DNA of 64,000 nucleotides, taken from contig NZ_JAKIRP010000020.1 of the NCBI RefSeq assembly GCF_021646545.1, forward strand, positions 62,001-126,000, given 5' to 3'. Made by a program: the position numbers and the translations under genes. The first letter of the stretch is position 1, and each line of letters starts with the position of its first letter. The notes under the pieces were generated by a model. It saw nothing but the letters and a program-made list of their open reading frames with translations, did not search any database and had not been told where the DNA came from. Below, in pieces: positions 1 to 8,574 of this stretch. Source of the stretch: Chitinophaga filiformis (GTDB lineage Bacteria; Bacteroidota; Bacteroidia; Chitinophagales; Chitinophagaceae).

Positions 1-3
1 CGT

Positions 4-2979
4 TTAGAATGACAGGTTTAAACCAAGGATAAATGTTCTCGCTACAGGATAGGTACCATAGTCGATTCCCAGCGTCACACCATTCGCGGCATTGCTGGCA
101 AAAGCGTTCACCTCAGGATCAAAGCCTTTGTAGTTGGTGATGGTGAAGAGGTTCTGTGCAGTAGCATAGATCATCAATCTGCTCAGGTGCAGGGTAGACA
201 ATGCGCTCTGTGGCAGCGTGTATGATAAAGTAGCACTCTTCATCCGCAGGAAAGATCCATTCTCCACGAAACGGGAAGAGGTACGGGAATTGGTCACATC
301 TCCATTGGTTGCACGAGGAATGTCTGTTACCTGCCCGGGTGTTGTCCAGCGGCGCAGCACCTCTGTTGACTGGTTCTTACTATCGTACATACCTTCTGTT
401 TCCATACGGGAAGCATTGAACACGTCATTGCCCTGAGAACCTTGCAGCAGGAATGACAATGACCAGTTCTTATAACTGAGGTTATTGTTCATACCGTAGG
501 TAAAGTCAGGCTGTGCGTTGCCGATCACGGTACGGTCGGTCGGTGTTACCTTACCATCTCCGTTTACATCTTTATAGACGATGTTACCTGTCTGCGGATC
601 TACGCCTTCGGAAATATATCCGTAGAAAGTACCCAGCGGCAATCCCTCCCTCAGGGTGATGATATTATCCCTGTTTTCCACGCCGGCGAAGTAGTATACA
701 TCTGACAGCTCCAGTGCCGTAATACGGTTACGGTTAAAGGCGATGTTGAAGTCGGTCGTCCAGCGGAAGTCTTTTTTATCGACGTTCACGGAAGACACCA
801 GGAACTCCAGCCCTTTGTTCTCCAGTTTTCCGGAGTTACGGGTGATATAGTCGTATCCTGCCAGATCGGGCAGTTTCACGTTCAGCAGCAGATCGTCTGT
901 TTTCTTGATATAAGCATCTGCAGAGAAAGTCAGTCGTGAATCAAAGAGGCTCAGGTCTATACCAACGTTTGTCTGGGTAGTGGTTTCCCATTTCAGATCA
1001 GGATTAGGCGCACCATCCGGAGGCAGGATAGCAGGACCAGATAGCGGGTTGGTCGGCGTCTGACGGGCAAAAGAGTTGAGGCCCAGGGATGCATATGGGC
1101 TCAGGCCTTCCACGTTACCGTTCTGGCCCCAGCCGGCTCTCAGTTTCAGGTCGCTGATCGCTTTTACATCTTTCATGAAAGGCTCTGCTGAGATACGCCA
1201 ACCGGCAGATACTGAAGGGAAGTAACCCCATTTGTGTTTCTTATCCAGTTTGGACGAACCATCCGCACGGAAGTTGGCAGTCAGCAGATATCTGCTGTCA
1301 TAGTTATACATGATACGGCCCAGGTAAGACATCAGGAACCACTGAGATTCTTTGGTATCGCCTGTGATCTGGTTTGCAGCATTTAATGTCTTTACGGTAG
1401 GATCAGCAGGAAAATCACGGCCGGTCTGATTGGTTTCGTCGTAATTGTTCTTCTGCGTCGTTACACCACCCAATGCAGAGATGCTATGCTTGTTCCAGGT
1501 CTTATCGTAGTTCACGGTATTCTCCCAAAGCCAGGTCAGCGTGTTGTACCGCTGCGAGGTGGCATAACCATGATCATTACGGCCGGGAGTGGTCATAATG
1601 TAATCCAGGTAGTAATCATACTTATGGTTGGTGTAATCCACGCCATAGTTGCTTCTGAACCTCAGCTCTTTGATGGGCGTGATGTCCAGGGCAGCGTTAC
1701 CCAGCACACGGTTGTCTTTAGTGCCCTGGGTTGGTCCTTCGATGGCTGCCAGCGGATTGTCCCAGCCGGATTTATATGGGTTCATGGTATAACGGCGGTG
1801 GCCATCAGCATCGGTTTCATAGATCCCGATGATGGGAGGTGCATTGAGTGCGCCGAGGATGGCCGCGTTACGGCCGGCATTGTCATTATCCTTCAGATCT
1901 TTGAGGTCTACATTGGAATAGCTGATGTTGGTGGTCAGCTTCATCCATGGTTTCAGCTGGTTGTCCAGGTTGGCCCTGAAAACACGGCGGTTGTACCTGG
2001 CCGGTTTTACCATACCATCGTCTTTGGTATAGGCGCCGGAAATAAAGTACTGCGATTTCTCGCTGCCACCGGATGCAGACAATTGGTAGTTTTGGTTATG
2101 ACCTGTCTGGAATACCTCATCCAGCCAGTTGGTAGTAGTGGTCGGCGTTGTCACCGTGAATCCCATTTCTCTCATCAGATCATTATACTGCGTAGGCCCC
2201 AGTACATCGATCTTTTTACCAATTTTGGATATACCGTAGTAGGTATTGAAATTGATGACAGCATCTCCGGAACGACCTCTTTTGGTTGTGATCAGCACTA
2301 CACCATTGGAGGCCCTTGCACCGTAGATAGCGGCGCTGGATGCGTCTTTCAATACAGTGATAGTGGCAATATCGTTGGTATTGAGATCTCTTGTATCGGT
2401 GGTAGGCACCCCGTCAATTACATACAGGGGTTCGTTGCCTGCCTGTACGGAAGTAGCACCACGCACCCTTACAGAAAAGGCAGCGCCAGGCTTACCAGAC
2501 GGCTGGGTTACCTGTACACCGGCAGCTTTACCCTGGAGGGCAGCAGCTGTCTGGACGATAGGCCGTTCGCTGATATCTTTGGTATTGACACTCACCACGG
2601 CGGTGGTCACATCTCTCTTTCGCTGGGTACCATAGCCGATAACCACCACTTCTCCCAGGTCGGTCTTTGTATCGTCCATGGTAATGGTGATCTGCGTACG
2701 GCCGTTCACCGGTACTTCCTGTGTCTGGTAGCCTACATAGGAAAGCTCCAGCACAGCATCGGGTGCTGCCTGAATAGTGAAGTTACCGTCCGGCTGGCTC
2801 GCCGTACCTCTTGCAGTTCCTTTAACTTTGATGGAAACACCGGGAAGAGCGTTGCCCTGCCGGTCCTGTATGTGTCCCTTTACTGTGATGTCCTGCCTTA
2901 CTGCAACGTCCTGGCGCGCCATGGCAAAACTCCACAATGCCAACAGCAATGCTGTCAGGAATGTTCCCCTTTTTTTCAT
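4..2979 (-). CDS. SusC/RagA-family TonB-dependent outer-membrane receptor
   Basis: Outer-membrane importer that takes up oligosaccharides or other large nutrients using TonB energy. The 991 residues show a signal peptide (about 1-22), a carboxypeptidase-regulatory-like beta domain (about 32-110), the conserved GEVVVIGYG segment, a plug domain with LKDASSAAIYGARA near 210-225, and a long beta-barrel ending in GLNLSF. Length and order are normal for SusC. The ATG at 2979 gives a proper signal peptide. The stop codon is 4 bases from the window edge, so the expected SusD partner would lie just outside to the left. No sugar enzyme is near it in this window, so the substrate cannot be told. The 450 bases upstream hold a candidate promoter and a repeated 17-base site. 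Confidence 0.95.
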   Translation of the reverse strand: MKKRGTFLTALLLALWSFAMARQDVAVRQDITVKGHIQDRQGNALPGVSIKVKGTARGTASQPDGNFTIQAAPDAVLELSYVGYQTQEVPVNGRTQITITMDDTKTDLGEVVVIGYGTQRKRDVTTAVVSVNTKDISERPIVQTAAALQGKAAGVQVTQPSGKPGAAFSVRVRGATSVQAGNEPLYVIDGVPTTDTRDLNTNDIATITVLKDASSAAIYGARASNGVVLITTKRGRSGDAVINFNTYYGISKIGKKIDVLGPTQYNDLMREMGFTVTTPTTTTNWLDEVFQTGHNQNYQLSASGGSEKSQYFISGAYTKDDGMVKPARYNRRVFRANLDNQLKPWMKLTTNISYSNVDLKDLKDNDNAGRNAAILGALNAPPIIGIYETDADGHRRYTMNPYKSGWDNPLAAIEGPTQGTKDNRVLGNAALDITPIKELRFRSNYGVDYTNHKYDYYLDYIMTTPGRNDHGYATSQRYNTLTWLWENTVNYDKTWNKHSISALGGVTTQKNNYDETNQTGRDFPADPTVKTLNAANQITGDTKESQWFLMSYLGRIMYNYDSRYLLTANFRADGSSKLDKKHKWGYFPSVSAGWRISAEPFMKDVKAISDLKLRAGWGQNGNVEGLSPYASLGLNSFARQTPTNPLSGPAILPPDGAPNPDLKWETTTQTNVGIDLSLFDSRLTFSADAYIKKTDDLLLNVKLPDLAGYDYITRNSGKLENKGLEFLVSSVNVDKKDFRWTTDFNIAFNRNRITALELSDVYYFAGVENRDNIITLREGLPLGTFYGYISEGVDPQTGNIVYKDVNGDGKVTPTDRTVIGNAQPDFTYGMNNNLSYKNWSLSFLLQGSQGNDVFNASRMETEGMYDSKNQSTEVLRRWTTPGQVTDIPRATNGDVTNSRTSSRFVENGSFLRMKSATLSYTLPQSALSTLHLSRLMIYATAQNLFTITNYKGFDPEVNAFASNAANGVTLGIDYGTYPVARTFILGLNLSF

Positions 2980-3430
2980 AATGTGTCGGTAATTTGGTTT
3001 GCGGATAAGGATAATTCCTTGTATCAGTTCTTAGATTTTGATTTATGTTCAATAACCGGAAATAAGTCACCGTTCTCAAAGTCGGATAGCCTTCTTTCCC
3101 CTGCTTGCACAACATAAACTTTCCATTTCATACCCGGATAGCCGGCATTCCAACCTCCTGCATAACGTGAACCTTCCATTTCATAACGACCACCAGGCTT
3201 TCAATTGTCCATTGCCAGGTTTCATATTGTAAAGATAGGAGGAGTTTCAGACATGACAATGAAAAATATTTTCACAATTAACTGATTATTAGCTAATTAC
3301 AATGAAAATGATACGCTTTGATACCCTGGGTATTAACGGTCTGTAAGGCTTGATTCTGAAGGAAAATACCTAGTTATAGCGGATATATTATATAAATGCC
3401 CTGATACGCTTCGGTACCTTTAAAAAAATT
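2980..3430. other. Upstream region of the susC gene with a near-perfect direct repeat
   Basis: No gene is visible in these 451 bases. Two copies of a 17-base site, TGATACGCTTTGATACC (3309-3325) and TGATACGCTTCGGTACC (3402-3418), differ at 2 positions and lie 93 bases apart in the same orientation. They sit upstream of the candidate susC promoter at 3230-3260 (read on the minus strand), so they may be binding sites for its regulator; that is inference. No terminator was recognised after the 7TM gene that ends at 3431. Confidence 0.4.
3230..3260 (-). promoter_or_regulatory. Candidate Bacteroidota-type promoter for the susC gene
   Basis: Read on the minus strand there is ATTG at 3260-3257, a 19-base spacer, and TATCTTTA at 3237-3230. 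The phylum consensus is TTTG-N19-TAnnTTTG, so each box has one mismatch. It would give a leader of about 245 bases before the ATG at 2979. Confidence 0.4.
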
Positions 3431-5371
3431 TCACTTTCTTTCACTTCCTGTCTCTTCTCTCTCGTCTAAAACCAGTAAACTCCATCCCTGACCATTCGCC
3501 TGCTTCAGTTCTTTCTTCCTTTCCTCCATCATTTTTGTGATACGGGTGGCGTACGACCAGCAGGTACTCTGCCTGATATCCAGGATTTCGGATAGCTTAT
3601 GAGAGGAAATCCTGCCTTTGGAGGAATACACCAGGAAGGTCAGGTAAAAGGCCTTATTAATAGGAATACGGATATTCTGGTAGATGGTATAGGCGGTAGC
3701 TGATTCCTCATAACTGCATTTACTACAGCGGCGGCTAAAGGGCTGATGACCGGGATAGTAATGATCGTTACCGCATTTCCGGCAACGGAACTCAGCCGTC
3801 CATTTCAGGTCGGCGAGGAAGCGCAGGCAACTCTCTTTATCGGGATAGATCTTGCTGAATTCTTCAAAATCAAGGGAAGACGACATGGCTCTCGCCCTTG
3901 TCACTTTTTCTACGTTTGTCTGCAACTGGCGATTGTCCTGCTCCAGGAGCGCATTCATACGCGAGATCTCCGCCGCCTGGGCCTCCAGCAGGGCATTAGT
4001 GTTTACCAGCACCTCATTCTGGGCGGCAATAACATCTGCCTGTTCCGACAGCTGCCGGGTACGTGCCTGTACCTGTGCCTCCAGTTCCCGGTTCTGGCTG
4101 TCTTTCAGGCGGGCATTCTCTGTCATCTGCCTGATCATCTGCCGGTGGGCCTTATCCCTTTTCTTCTTCAGGAGACGCACTTTATCGCCTACCGCGAAGG
4201 ACAGGAAGAACATTTCCAGGATGAAACAGAAACTCAGGCTATAATAGCTGACGATGCCGAAGTTCAGCCAGGTATAGCCCAGCATAATGAAGAATTTCAG
4301 CATGAAGCCGACAAACAGGAAACTGTACCCCAAAACGAAGAAACGGGCAGGCCGGTACCCTCTCAACCAGACATGGATACCTGTATAGAAAGCTACCGCC
4401 AGGGGGATCAGTTCTATGAACTTATAGTTGAACCAATAGGGATTGATGAGCAGACAGGCCAGGAAATAACCGCAGCGGGCCACAATCACCCCCATAATCA
4501 GTTTATTCAGGAAAGGCGCCCTTACGTGTACCGCCAGCAGACTACGGGTAAATAAGAGGGCGAAAATGCTCATACTGAGCAAAGGCCAGGCAAAGGCATA
4601 CTGGTTCCAGGCGGGGGCATTAGGCCACAACCACTGGTAGGCGATACCGTCTGTACACATCTCATAGAGCACCACGCTGAGATTGTAGAGCACATAATAC
4701 AGGTATTGCCGCTGTCGCATGGCAATGAACATGATCAGGTTATAGAAACTGAAAATGAAGATCATGCCGTAGAAGATGCCGAACGTGAGGTATTCACTCA
4801 GGGCATAGGACACAAAACGGTCTATGGAGCGCAGCACGATGATCACATCTGCCGTCTGCGCGGAACTGATCCTGAAATAATATACAGCTTCATCCCGCCG
4901 GTCGTTATCGAGCGATAGCTCAAAGTTCTTATGATGGAACCAGCGGCGTGAAAAAGGATATCTATCCCCCAGCCGCTCCTTGTGGTATACGCCGGCAGTA
5001 TCAGGCAGGTAGGCGTCTATTTCATCGATGGTCTGGTCAAAGAATTCCAGGAGGTAAAACCGGTGAGCGGCTGGATCATGTTTGATCTTTACGCGGAACC
5101 ATACCGGCGCGCCCAGGTGCTGGTTCTGCGGTGTACTGACCGGGCTGGATCGGAAGCGGTCGGCAATACTGTCGCTCCTGACCTGGTCAAAGGTCAGGGT
5201 GCCCTGCAAATCCTCCAGGTATTCAATCTGATTGTAGGTGAAAATGTGCTCCCGTAACGTGCTATCTATCTGTACCGCCTCCTGTGCATAGGTAGATGTC
5301 CCTGTCAGCCCTGCCATCAACAATAGCAGGCACAGGGCAGCGAGCCGCTTTCCCCTGTTAAAATGCTTCAT
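3431..5371 (-). CDS. 7TM-DISM membrane sensor fused to a transposase-type zinc ribbon
   Basis: Predicted inner-membrane signalling protein of 646 residues. Order seen: signal peptide (1-29), an extracellular 7TMR-DISMED2-like beta domain (about 35-185), seven hydrophobic helices (about 190-400), a long coiled coil rich in Gln/Glu (about 405-510), then a zinc ribbon with CRKC (530-533) and CSKC (549/550-552) pairs and a helical segment to about 620 that resembles the N-terminal zinc ribbon and helix-turn-helix of IS1595/ISXO2 transposases. No histidine kinase, cyclase or DDE nuclease domain follows. Its ATG directly abuts the stop of the radical SAM gene (0 bases between), so the two are almost certainly co-translated. 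I infer that the C-terminus is a domesticated DNA- or RNA-binding output domain controlled from the membrane. Confidence 0.8.
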   Translation of the reverse strand: MKHFNRGKRLAALCLLLLMAGLTGTSTYAQEAVQIDSTLREHIFTYNQIEYLEDLQGTLTFDQVRSDSIADRFRSSPVSTPQNQHLGAPVWFRVKIKHDPAAHRFYLLEFFDQTIDEIDAYLPDTAGVYHKERLGDRYPFSRRWFHHKNFELSLDNDRRDEAVYYFRISSAQTADVIIVLRSIDRFVSYALSEYLTFGIFYGMIFIFSFYNLIMFIAMRQRQYLYYVLYNLSVVLYEMCTDGIAYQWLWPNAPAWNQYAFAWPLLSMSIFALLFTRSLLAVHVRAPFLNKLIMGVIVARCGYFLACLLINPYWFNYKFIELIPLAVAFYTGIHVWLRGYRPARFFVLGYSFLFVGFMLKFFIMLGYTWLNFGIVSYYSLSFCFILEMFFLSFAVGDKVRLLKKKRDKAHRQMIRQMTENARLKDSQNRELEAQVQARTRQLSEQADVIAAQNEVLVNTNALLEAQAAEISRMNALLEQDNRQLQTNVEKVTRARAMSSSLDFEEFSKIYPDKESCLRFLADLKWTAEFRCRKCGNDHYYPGHQPFSRRCSKCSYEESATAYTIYQNIRIPINKAFYLTFLVYSSKGRISSHKLSEILDIRQSTCWSYATRITKMMEERKKELKQANGQGWSLLVLDEREETGSERK

Positions 5372-7579
5372 TCACAATTTCAGTAATCCGAATTTATACA
5401 GCGAATTTACCGGTTTATTGTCCCAGAACAGCTCAAAATCTTCCAGTCCGGCGGCTGCATAACTATCCATCACATCTCTCAGGGTATAGGTCTTCTGGTT
5501 ACGGACAGATAGCTTCTCCAGCATATCCGCCAGCCAGATCCCCTCCTCCTTATTCACACTTATATTTGCCTTTTCCTTCCTGTTCTGGAAAGTCAGGGAT
5601 GTTACTTCCCAGGAACTGCCCTTCTTGGTTTTAGTAATGGTCTGTACGCCCGGGGTCTTACCCAGCCATACCACTTTGGCCGTTGGTTTGGCAGGGGCAT
5701 ACTGGTCTTCCTGCAATGCCTTTTCGATATAGTCGGGCGCTATCTTCGTCTTTGGCACCTTGAACTCGAACCATTTCTGCAAAGGATCGTCCAGGCAGAT
5801 GCCATGCATATAGTTCAGCAGCGACTTCTTCAATCCGTAGGCAAAAGTTTCATGTTCTGCTCCGGTTTCGTCGATATGTACAATGTCATTATTGGCAAAA
5901 GTGCCTGTTTCCTCCGTCTCCTTACGCACACTGAACATTTCAGGATTTTGCCCGACCGGACTATGGGCAGTCATCGTGAACTGATGCCAGAACGCCGACT
6001 GCAGGATGCCCGTTTTAAACATCTGGCGTACCATTTCGAGTGAATCGATGGTCTCCTGGGCCGTCTGGGTTGGGAATCCGTACATCAGGTATGCATGGAC
6101 CATGATGCCTGCCTCTGTAAAATTACGGTTCACCTGGGCCACCTGGGCCACGGTGATCCCTTTTTGTATCAGTGCCAGCAGCCTGTCGGACGCTACTTCC
6201 AGTCCGCCGGAAACGGCAATACAACCCGACGCCTTCAACAGCAGACACAGATCGCGGGTGAAGCTCTTTTCAAAACGCACGTTGGTCCACCAGCTGACGT
6301 TGAGTTTCCGTTTCAGTATCTCCAGCGCCAGGGCCCGCATCAAGGCGGGAGGCGCGGCTTCGTCTACAAAGTGGAACCCGTTCTGACCTGTCTGCGCGAT
6401 GATCTCCTCCATACGGTCGCACAACAGCTGTGCAGCGATCGGCTCATACAGGCGGATATAATCCAGGGAGATATCACAGAAGGTACACTTGCCCCAATAG
6501 CAACCATGGGCCATGGTCAGCTTGTTCCAGCGGCCGTCGCTCCACATGCGGTGCATGGGGTTCACCACTTCAATGGCCGAGATATAGCTATCCAGCTGGA
6601 AATCGCTGTAATCGGGCGTCCCTACCTGGCTTTGTTTGTAGTCGCCACAGGCCTTGTCGTTCAGGTAGGTCACCTTATCGTCAACAATGGTAAAGGTGCG
6701 TTTCAACTCATTCAGCGCCTTACGGCCTTCCACGTGGGCAACCAGGTTCTCCAGCGGAGCTTCTCCGTCGTCCAGTGCAATGAAGTCGTAGAATTCAAAT
6801 ACACGGGGATCTGAGACAGAACGCAGCTCTGTATTGGCAAAACCTCCGCCCATGGCAATCTTTACACCAGGGTAATTGGCTTTGATCCATTGTCCGCAGC
6901 GCAGGGAGGCGTATAAATTGCCCGGAAAAGGTACTGATATGGCCACCAGCTTAGGTTGAACGGCCGCCATATGCTTTTCCAGTATATCGATCAGTTTTCG
7001 GTCTATGAAGGTATATTCTGCCTGTAAAGCGGTATAGAGCTCATCAAAGCTATTGGCAGAACGGCCGAGTTTTTCAGCGTAGCGGCTGAACCCAAAGTGT
7101 TCATCCACGCATTCCATGATCAGGTCAGACAGGTCTTCCAGGTACATGGTAGCCAGGTGTTTGGCTTTGTCCTGCGTACCCATGGAGCCAAAAGCCCAGT
7201 CCAGGTCCTCCAGCTGGGCAAAACGGCTGGCTTCCGGCAGGAAGTCCCGTTTGCAGATGCGGTGGGCAAGCGTGGGATTCTTTCCCTGGAGAAAGAGGAT
7301 GACGTCGTCGATGGTCTCGATATAATCCTCCTGCAGGGCGATAATCCGGGTGATGTTATCTGCGTGTTCTGCCGGCTGACTATTGATCAGGCTAAACAAT
7401 TCCTGCAGCCCCTGTTTGCAGAACAGGGCCAGGGTTACCTCTATACCGAGGTCAGACTGGAAAGAGGTAATTCCTTTGGTATTTAAAAAGCCTTTCAGGT
7501 AAGCTGTGGCCGGGTAAGGCGTATTCAGCTGAGTGAAAGGCGGTGTAATCAGGAAAACAGAAGCACCCAAATCATTCAA
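5372..7579 (-). CDS. Cobalamin-binding radical SAM protein
   Basis: 735 residues, with a Rossmann-like B12-binding region (about 175-290, including VAISVPFPGN and IAMGGGFAN) followed by a radical SAM domain (about 350-600) and a C-terminal extension. The iron-sulfur cluster motif is GCYWGKCTFC, with Cys360, Cys365 and Cys368: CX4CX2C rather than the usual CX3CX2C. HFVDEAAPP and SGGLEVASDRLL fit SAM-binding segments of the barrel. The substrate is unknown; the family includes methylases and ring-forming enzymes. No ATG is available: the start is TTG at 7579 (or TTG at 7570), chosen because LITPPFTQLNTPYPATAYLKG is the usual N-terminal beginning of this family. First gene of a pair with the 7TM-zinc-ribbon protein. 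No candidate precursor peptide was found beside it. Confidence 0.85.
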   Translation of the reverse strand: MNDLGASVFLITPPFTQLNTPYPATAYLKGFLNTKGITSFQSDLGIEVTLALFCKQGLQELFSLINSQPAEHADNITRIIALQEDYIETIDDVILFLQGKNPTLAHRICKRDFLPEASRFAQLEDLDWAFGSMGTQDKAKHLATMYLEDLSDLIMECVDEHFGFSRYAEKLGRSANSFDELYTALQAEYTFIDRKLIDILEKHMAAVQPKLVAISVPFPGNLYASLRCGQWIKANYPGVKIAMGGGFANTELRSVSDPRVFEFYDFIALDDGEAPLENLVAHVEGRKALNELKRTFTIVDDKVTYLNDKACGDYKQSQVGTPDYSDFQLDSYISAIEVVNPMHRMWSDGRWNKLTMAHGCYWGKCTFCDISLDYIRLYEPIAAQLLCDRMEEIIAQTGQNGFHFVDEAAPPALMRALALEILKRKLNVSWWTNVRFEKSFTRDLCLLLKASGCIAVSGGLEVASDRLLALIQKGITVAQVAQVNRNFTEAGIMVHAYLMYGFPTQTAQETIDSLEMVRQMFKTGILQSAFWHQFTMTAHSPVGQNPEMFSVRKETEETGTFANNDIVHIDETGAEHETFAYGLKKSLLNYMHGICLDDPLQKWFEFKVPKTKIAPDYIEKALQEDQYAPAKPTAKVVWLGKTPGVQTITKTKKGSSWEVTSLTFQNRKEKANISVNKEEGIWLADMLEKLSVRNQKTYTLRDVMDSYAAAGLEDFELFWDNKPVNSLYKFGLLKL

Positions 7580-7588
7580 TTTGGGTGC
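7563..7588 (-). promoter_or_regulatory. Hairpin enclosing the TTG start of the radical SAM gene
   Basis: GCACCCAAAT (7563-7572) and ATTTGGGTGC (7579-7588) form a perfect 10-bp stem with a 6-base loop. The TTG start codon (7577-7579) lies at the loop/stem border. A non-ATG start within a stable stem suggests low or controlled translation. Confidence 0.45.
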
Positions 7589-7621
7589 AAATTATTAATA
7601 TTTGGCCGAAACTGAGTTTTA

Positions 7622-7860
7622 GGGGTTGAAATGGGTTTCTCAGGGATGTTTTCCGGGGGGTGAATTCCGTTTTGTTTCGTGGGGTTGAAACACGTTTGGT
7701 TTCGTGGGGTGAACCCGTTTTATTCCCGGGTTGAAACCCGTTTTGTTTCCCCGGGGTTGACACCCGTTTCGTTTCCCCGGGGTTGACACCCGTTTCGTTT
7801 CCCCGGGGTTGAAACCCCGCGCTACAAACACAGCCCACCTACGGAGGGCTATTGACGCGG
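7622..7860. repeat. 26-base GC-rich palindromic tandem array, REP-like
   Basis: About eight units carrying GGGGTTGA, at about 7622, 7656, 7681, 7706, 7727, 7753, 7779 and 7805. The last three are near-identical with an exact 26-base period (GTTTCCCCGGGGTTGACACC core); those to the left are shorter and more diverged. The right end is capped by GGGGTTGAAACCCC, then GCGCTACAAACACAG and a second small palindrome AGCCC-acctacgg-AGGGCT. This two-hairpin cap looks like the REP/RAYT-type intergenic elements seen in Bacteroidota; no transposase is nearby. There are no unique spacers, so it is not CRISPR. Confidence 0.65.
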
Positions 7861-8162
7861 AGATCCCGTATTGATAGTACGCATTTACCATACCATTACG
7901 TTGGGAACCTAAGATGTCTTTACCATACACTATCCATGCCTTTGACATGCCTTTGACATGCCTTAAGGTTGGACTTGACATTTTTTCAAGGATTGCCATC
8001 CCGGGCTATAAAAGCTATCGCCGCGCCATCGGCCGGCTGAAATGCAACAAATAGGCGTTTCCCCGGCCCCATTCTATGTAATCTGTCACAAACGGCCTCA
8101 AAGCTGAAAACATCTCCATTTCTCCGCTCATATTCCGCTCTGGTATTGATCTATCTTTAATG

Positions 8163-8300
8163 CTTCCATATCACTTTATTATCGCTTCCATATCGCTTTA
8201 GCATCACTTCTATATCACTTTATCGACATTTCTATATCGGATCGATATATACATGACGGTAAAGTGATATCCAGATGATGGTTAAGCGATATGGAGATAT
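8163..8300. repeat. 22-base phased repeats, four direct and two inverted
   Basis: Copies of TTCCATATC(A/G)CTTTA begin at exact 22-base steps: 8163, 8185, 8207 and 8229 (the last degraded). Two inverted copies begin at 8258 (GGTAAAGTGATATCCAG) and 8280 (GGTTAAGCGATATGGAG), again 22 bases apart. The period is about two helical turns, as in protein-binding iterons, and the opposed halves could also fold into a long stem. Function unknown. Confidence 0.65.
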
Positions 8301-8574
8301 AGAACACAAGTGCTACCCTGAGCGAAGCTGAAGCCTTCCAGAGTCGAAACAATCTCCAAAACTGATTGAAAATGATGGTTTTATAAACTCTGGGCGTTCA
8401 TCGGGTGTCCTGGTAGCGACGGAATGAATATCGGCGGGTGATGGCGTAGCAAAATGGTGATTTGAATGGTGGGATTAAACGTTGCTGCCCCGGAGTGATG
8501 ATTCATCCGGGGCAGCTCGAAGCCGTGTTGGGTATTGTTTCAGCTCTTTCGGCTATATGCAAACGAAATGGTTA

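Larger units (their letters stand above)
7589..8574. other. Gene-free region with two repeat arrays
   Basis: Nearly 1 kb without a credible gene. It holds a 26-base tandem array (7622-7860), a 22-base phased array (8163-8300), and a motif at 8316-8336 (CCTGAGCGAAGCTGAAG) like the CTGAGCGAAGTCGAAGG motif scattered between genes in many bacteria. Open frames here are translations of the repeats and show no protein-like composition. Confidence 0.6.

Noticed and set aside
1486..3117. 543-codon open frame on the plus strand opposite the susC gene
   Set aside because: It mirrors codon structure of the real gene on the other strand, has no start context or protein-like domain pattern, and lies wholly within a convincing SusC.
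3750..3900. Inserted IS1595 element within the 7TM gene
   Set aside because: Only the zinc-ribbon/HTH part is present, in frame and at the C-terminus, with no terminal inverted repeats or transposase catalytic domain; a domesticated fusion fits better.
7622..7815. CRISPR array
   Set aside because: Units are contiguous with no unique spacers, copies degrade gradually, and no cas genes are present.
7572..7999. Two overlapping minus-strand open frames of 88 and 119 codons
   Set aside because: They are mostly translations of the 26-base repeat (repeating ETKRVSTPGK-like units in several frames at once), so repeat DNA, not a gene.
7580..8574. Precursor peptide for the radical SAM enzyme
   Set aside because: I looked for a short Cys/Gly-rich or leader-like frame on both strands beside the gene and found only repeat-derived frames.
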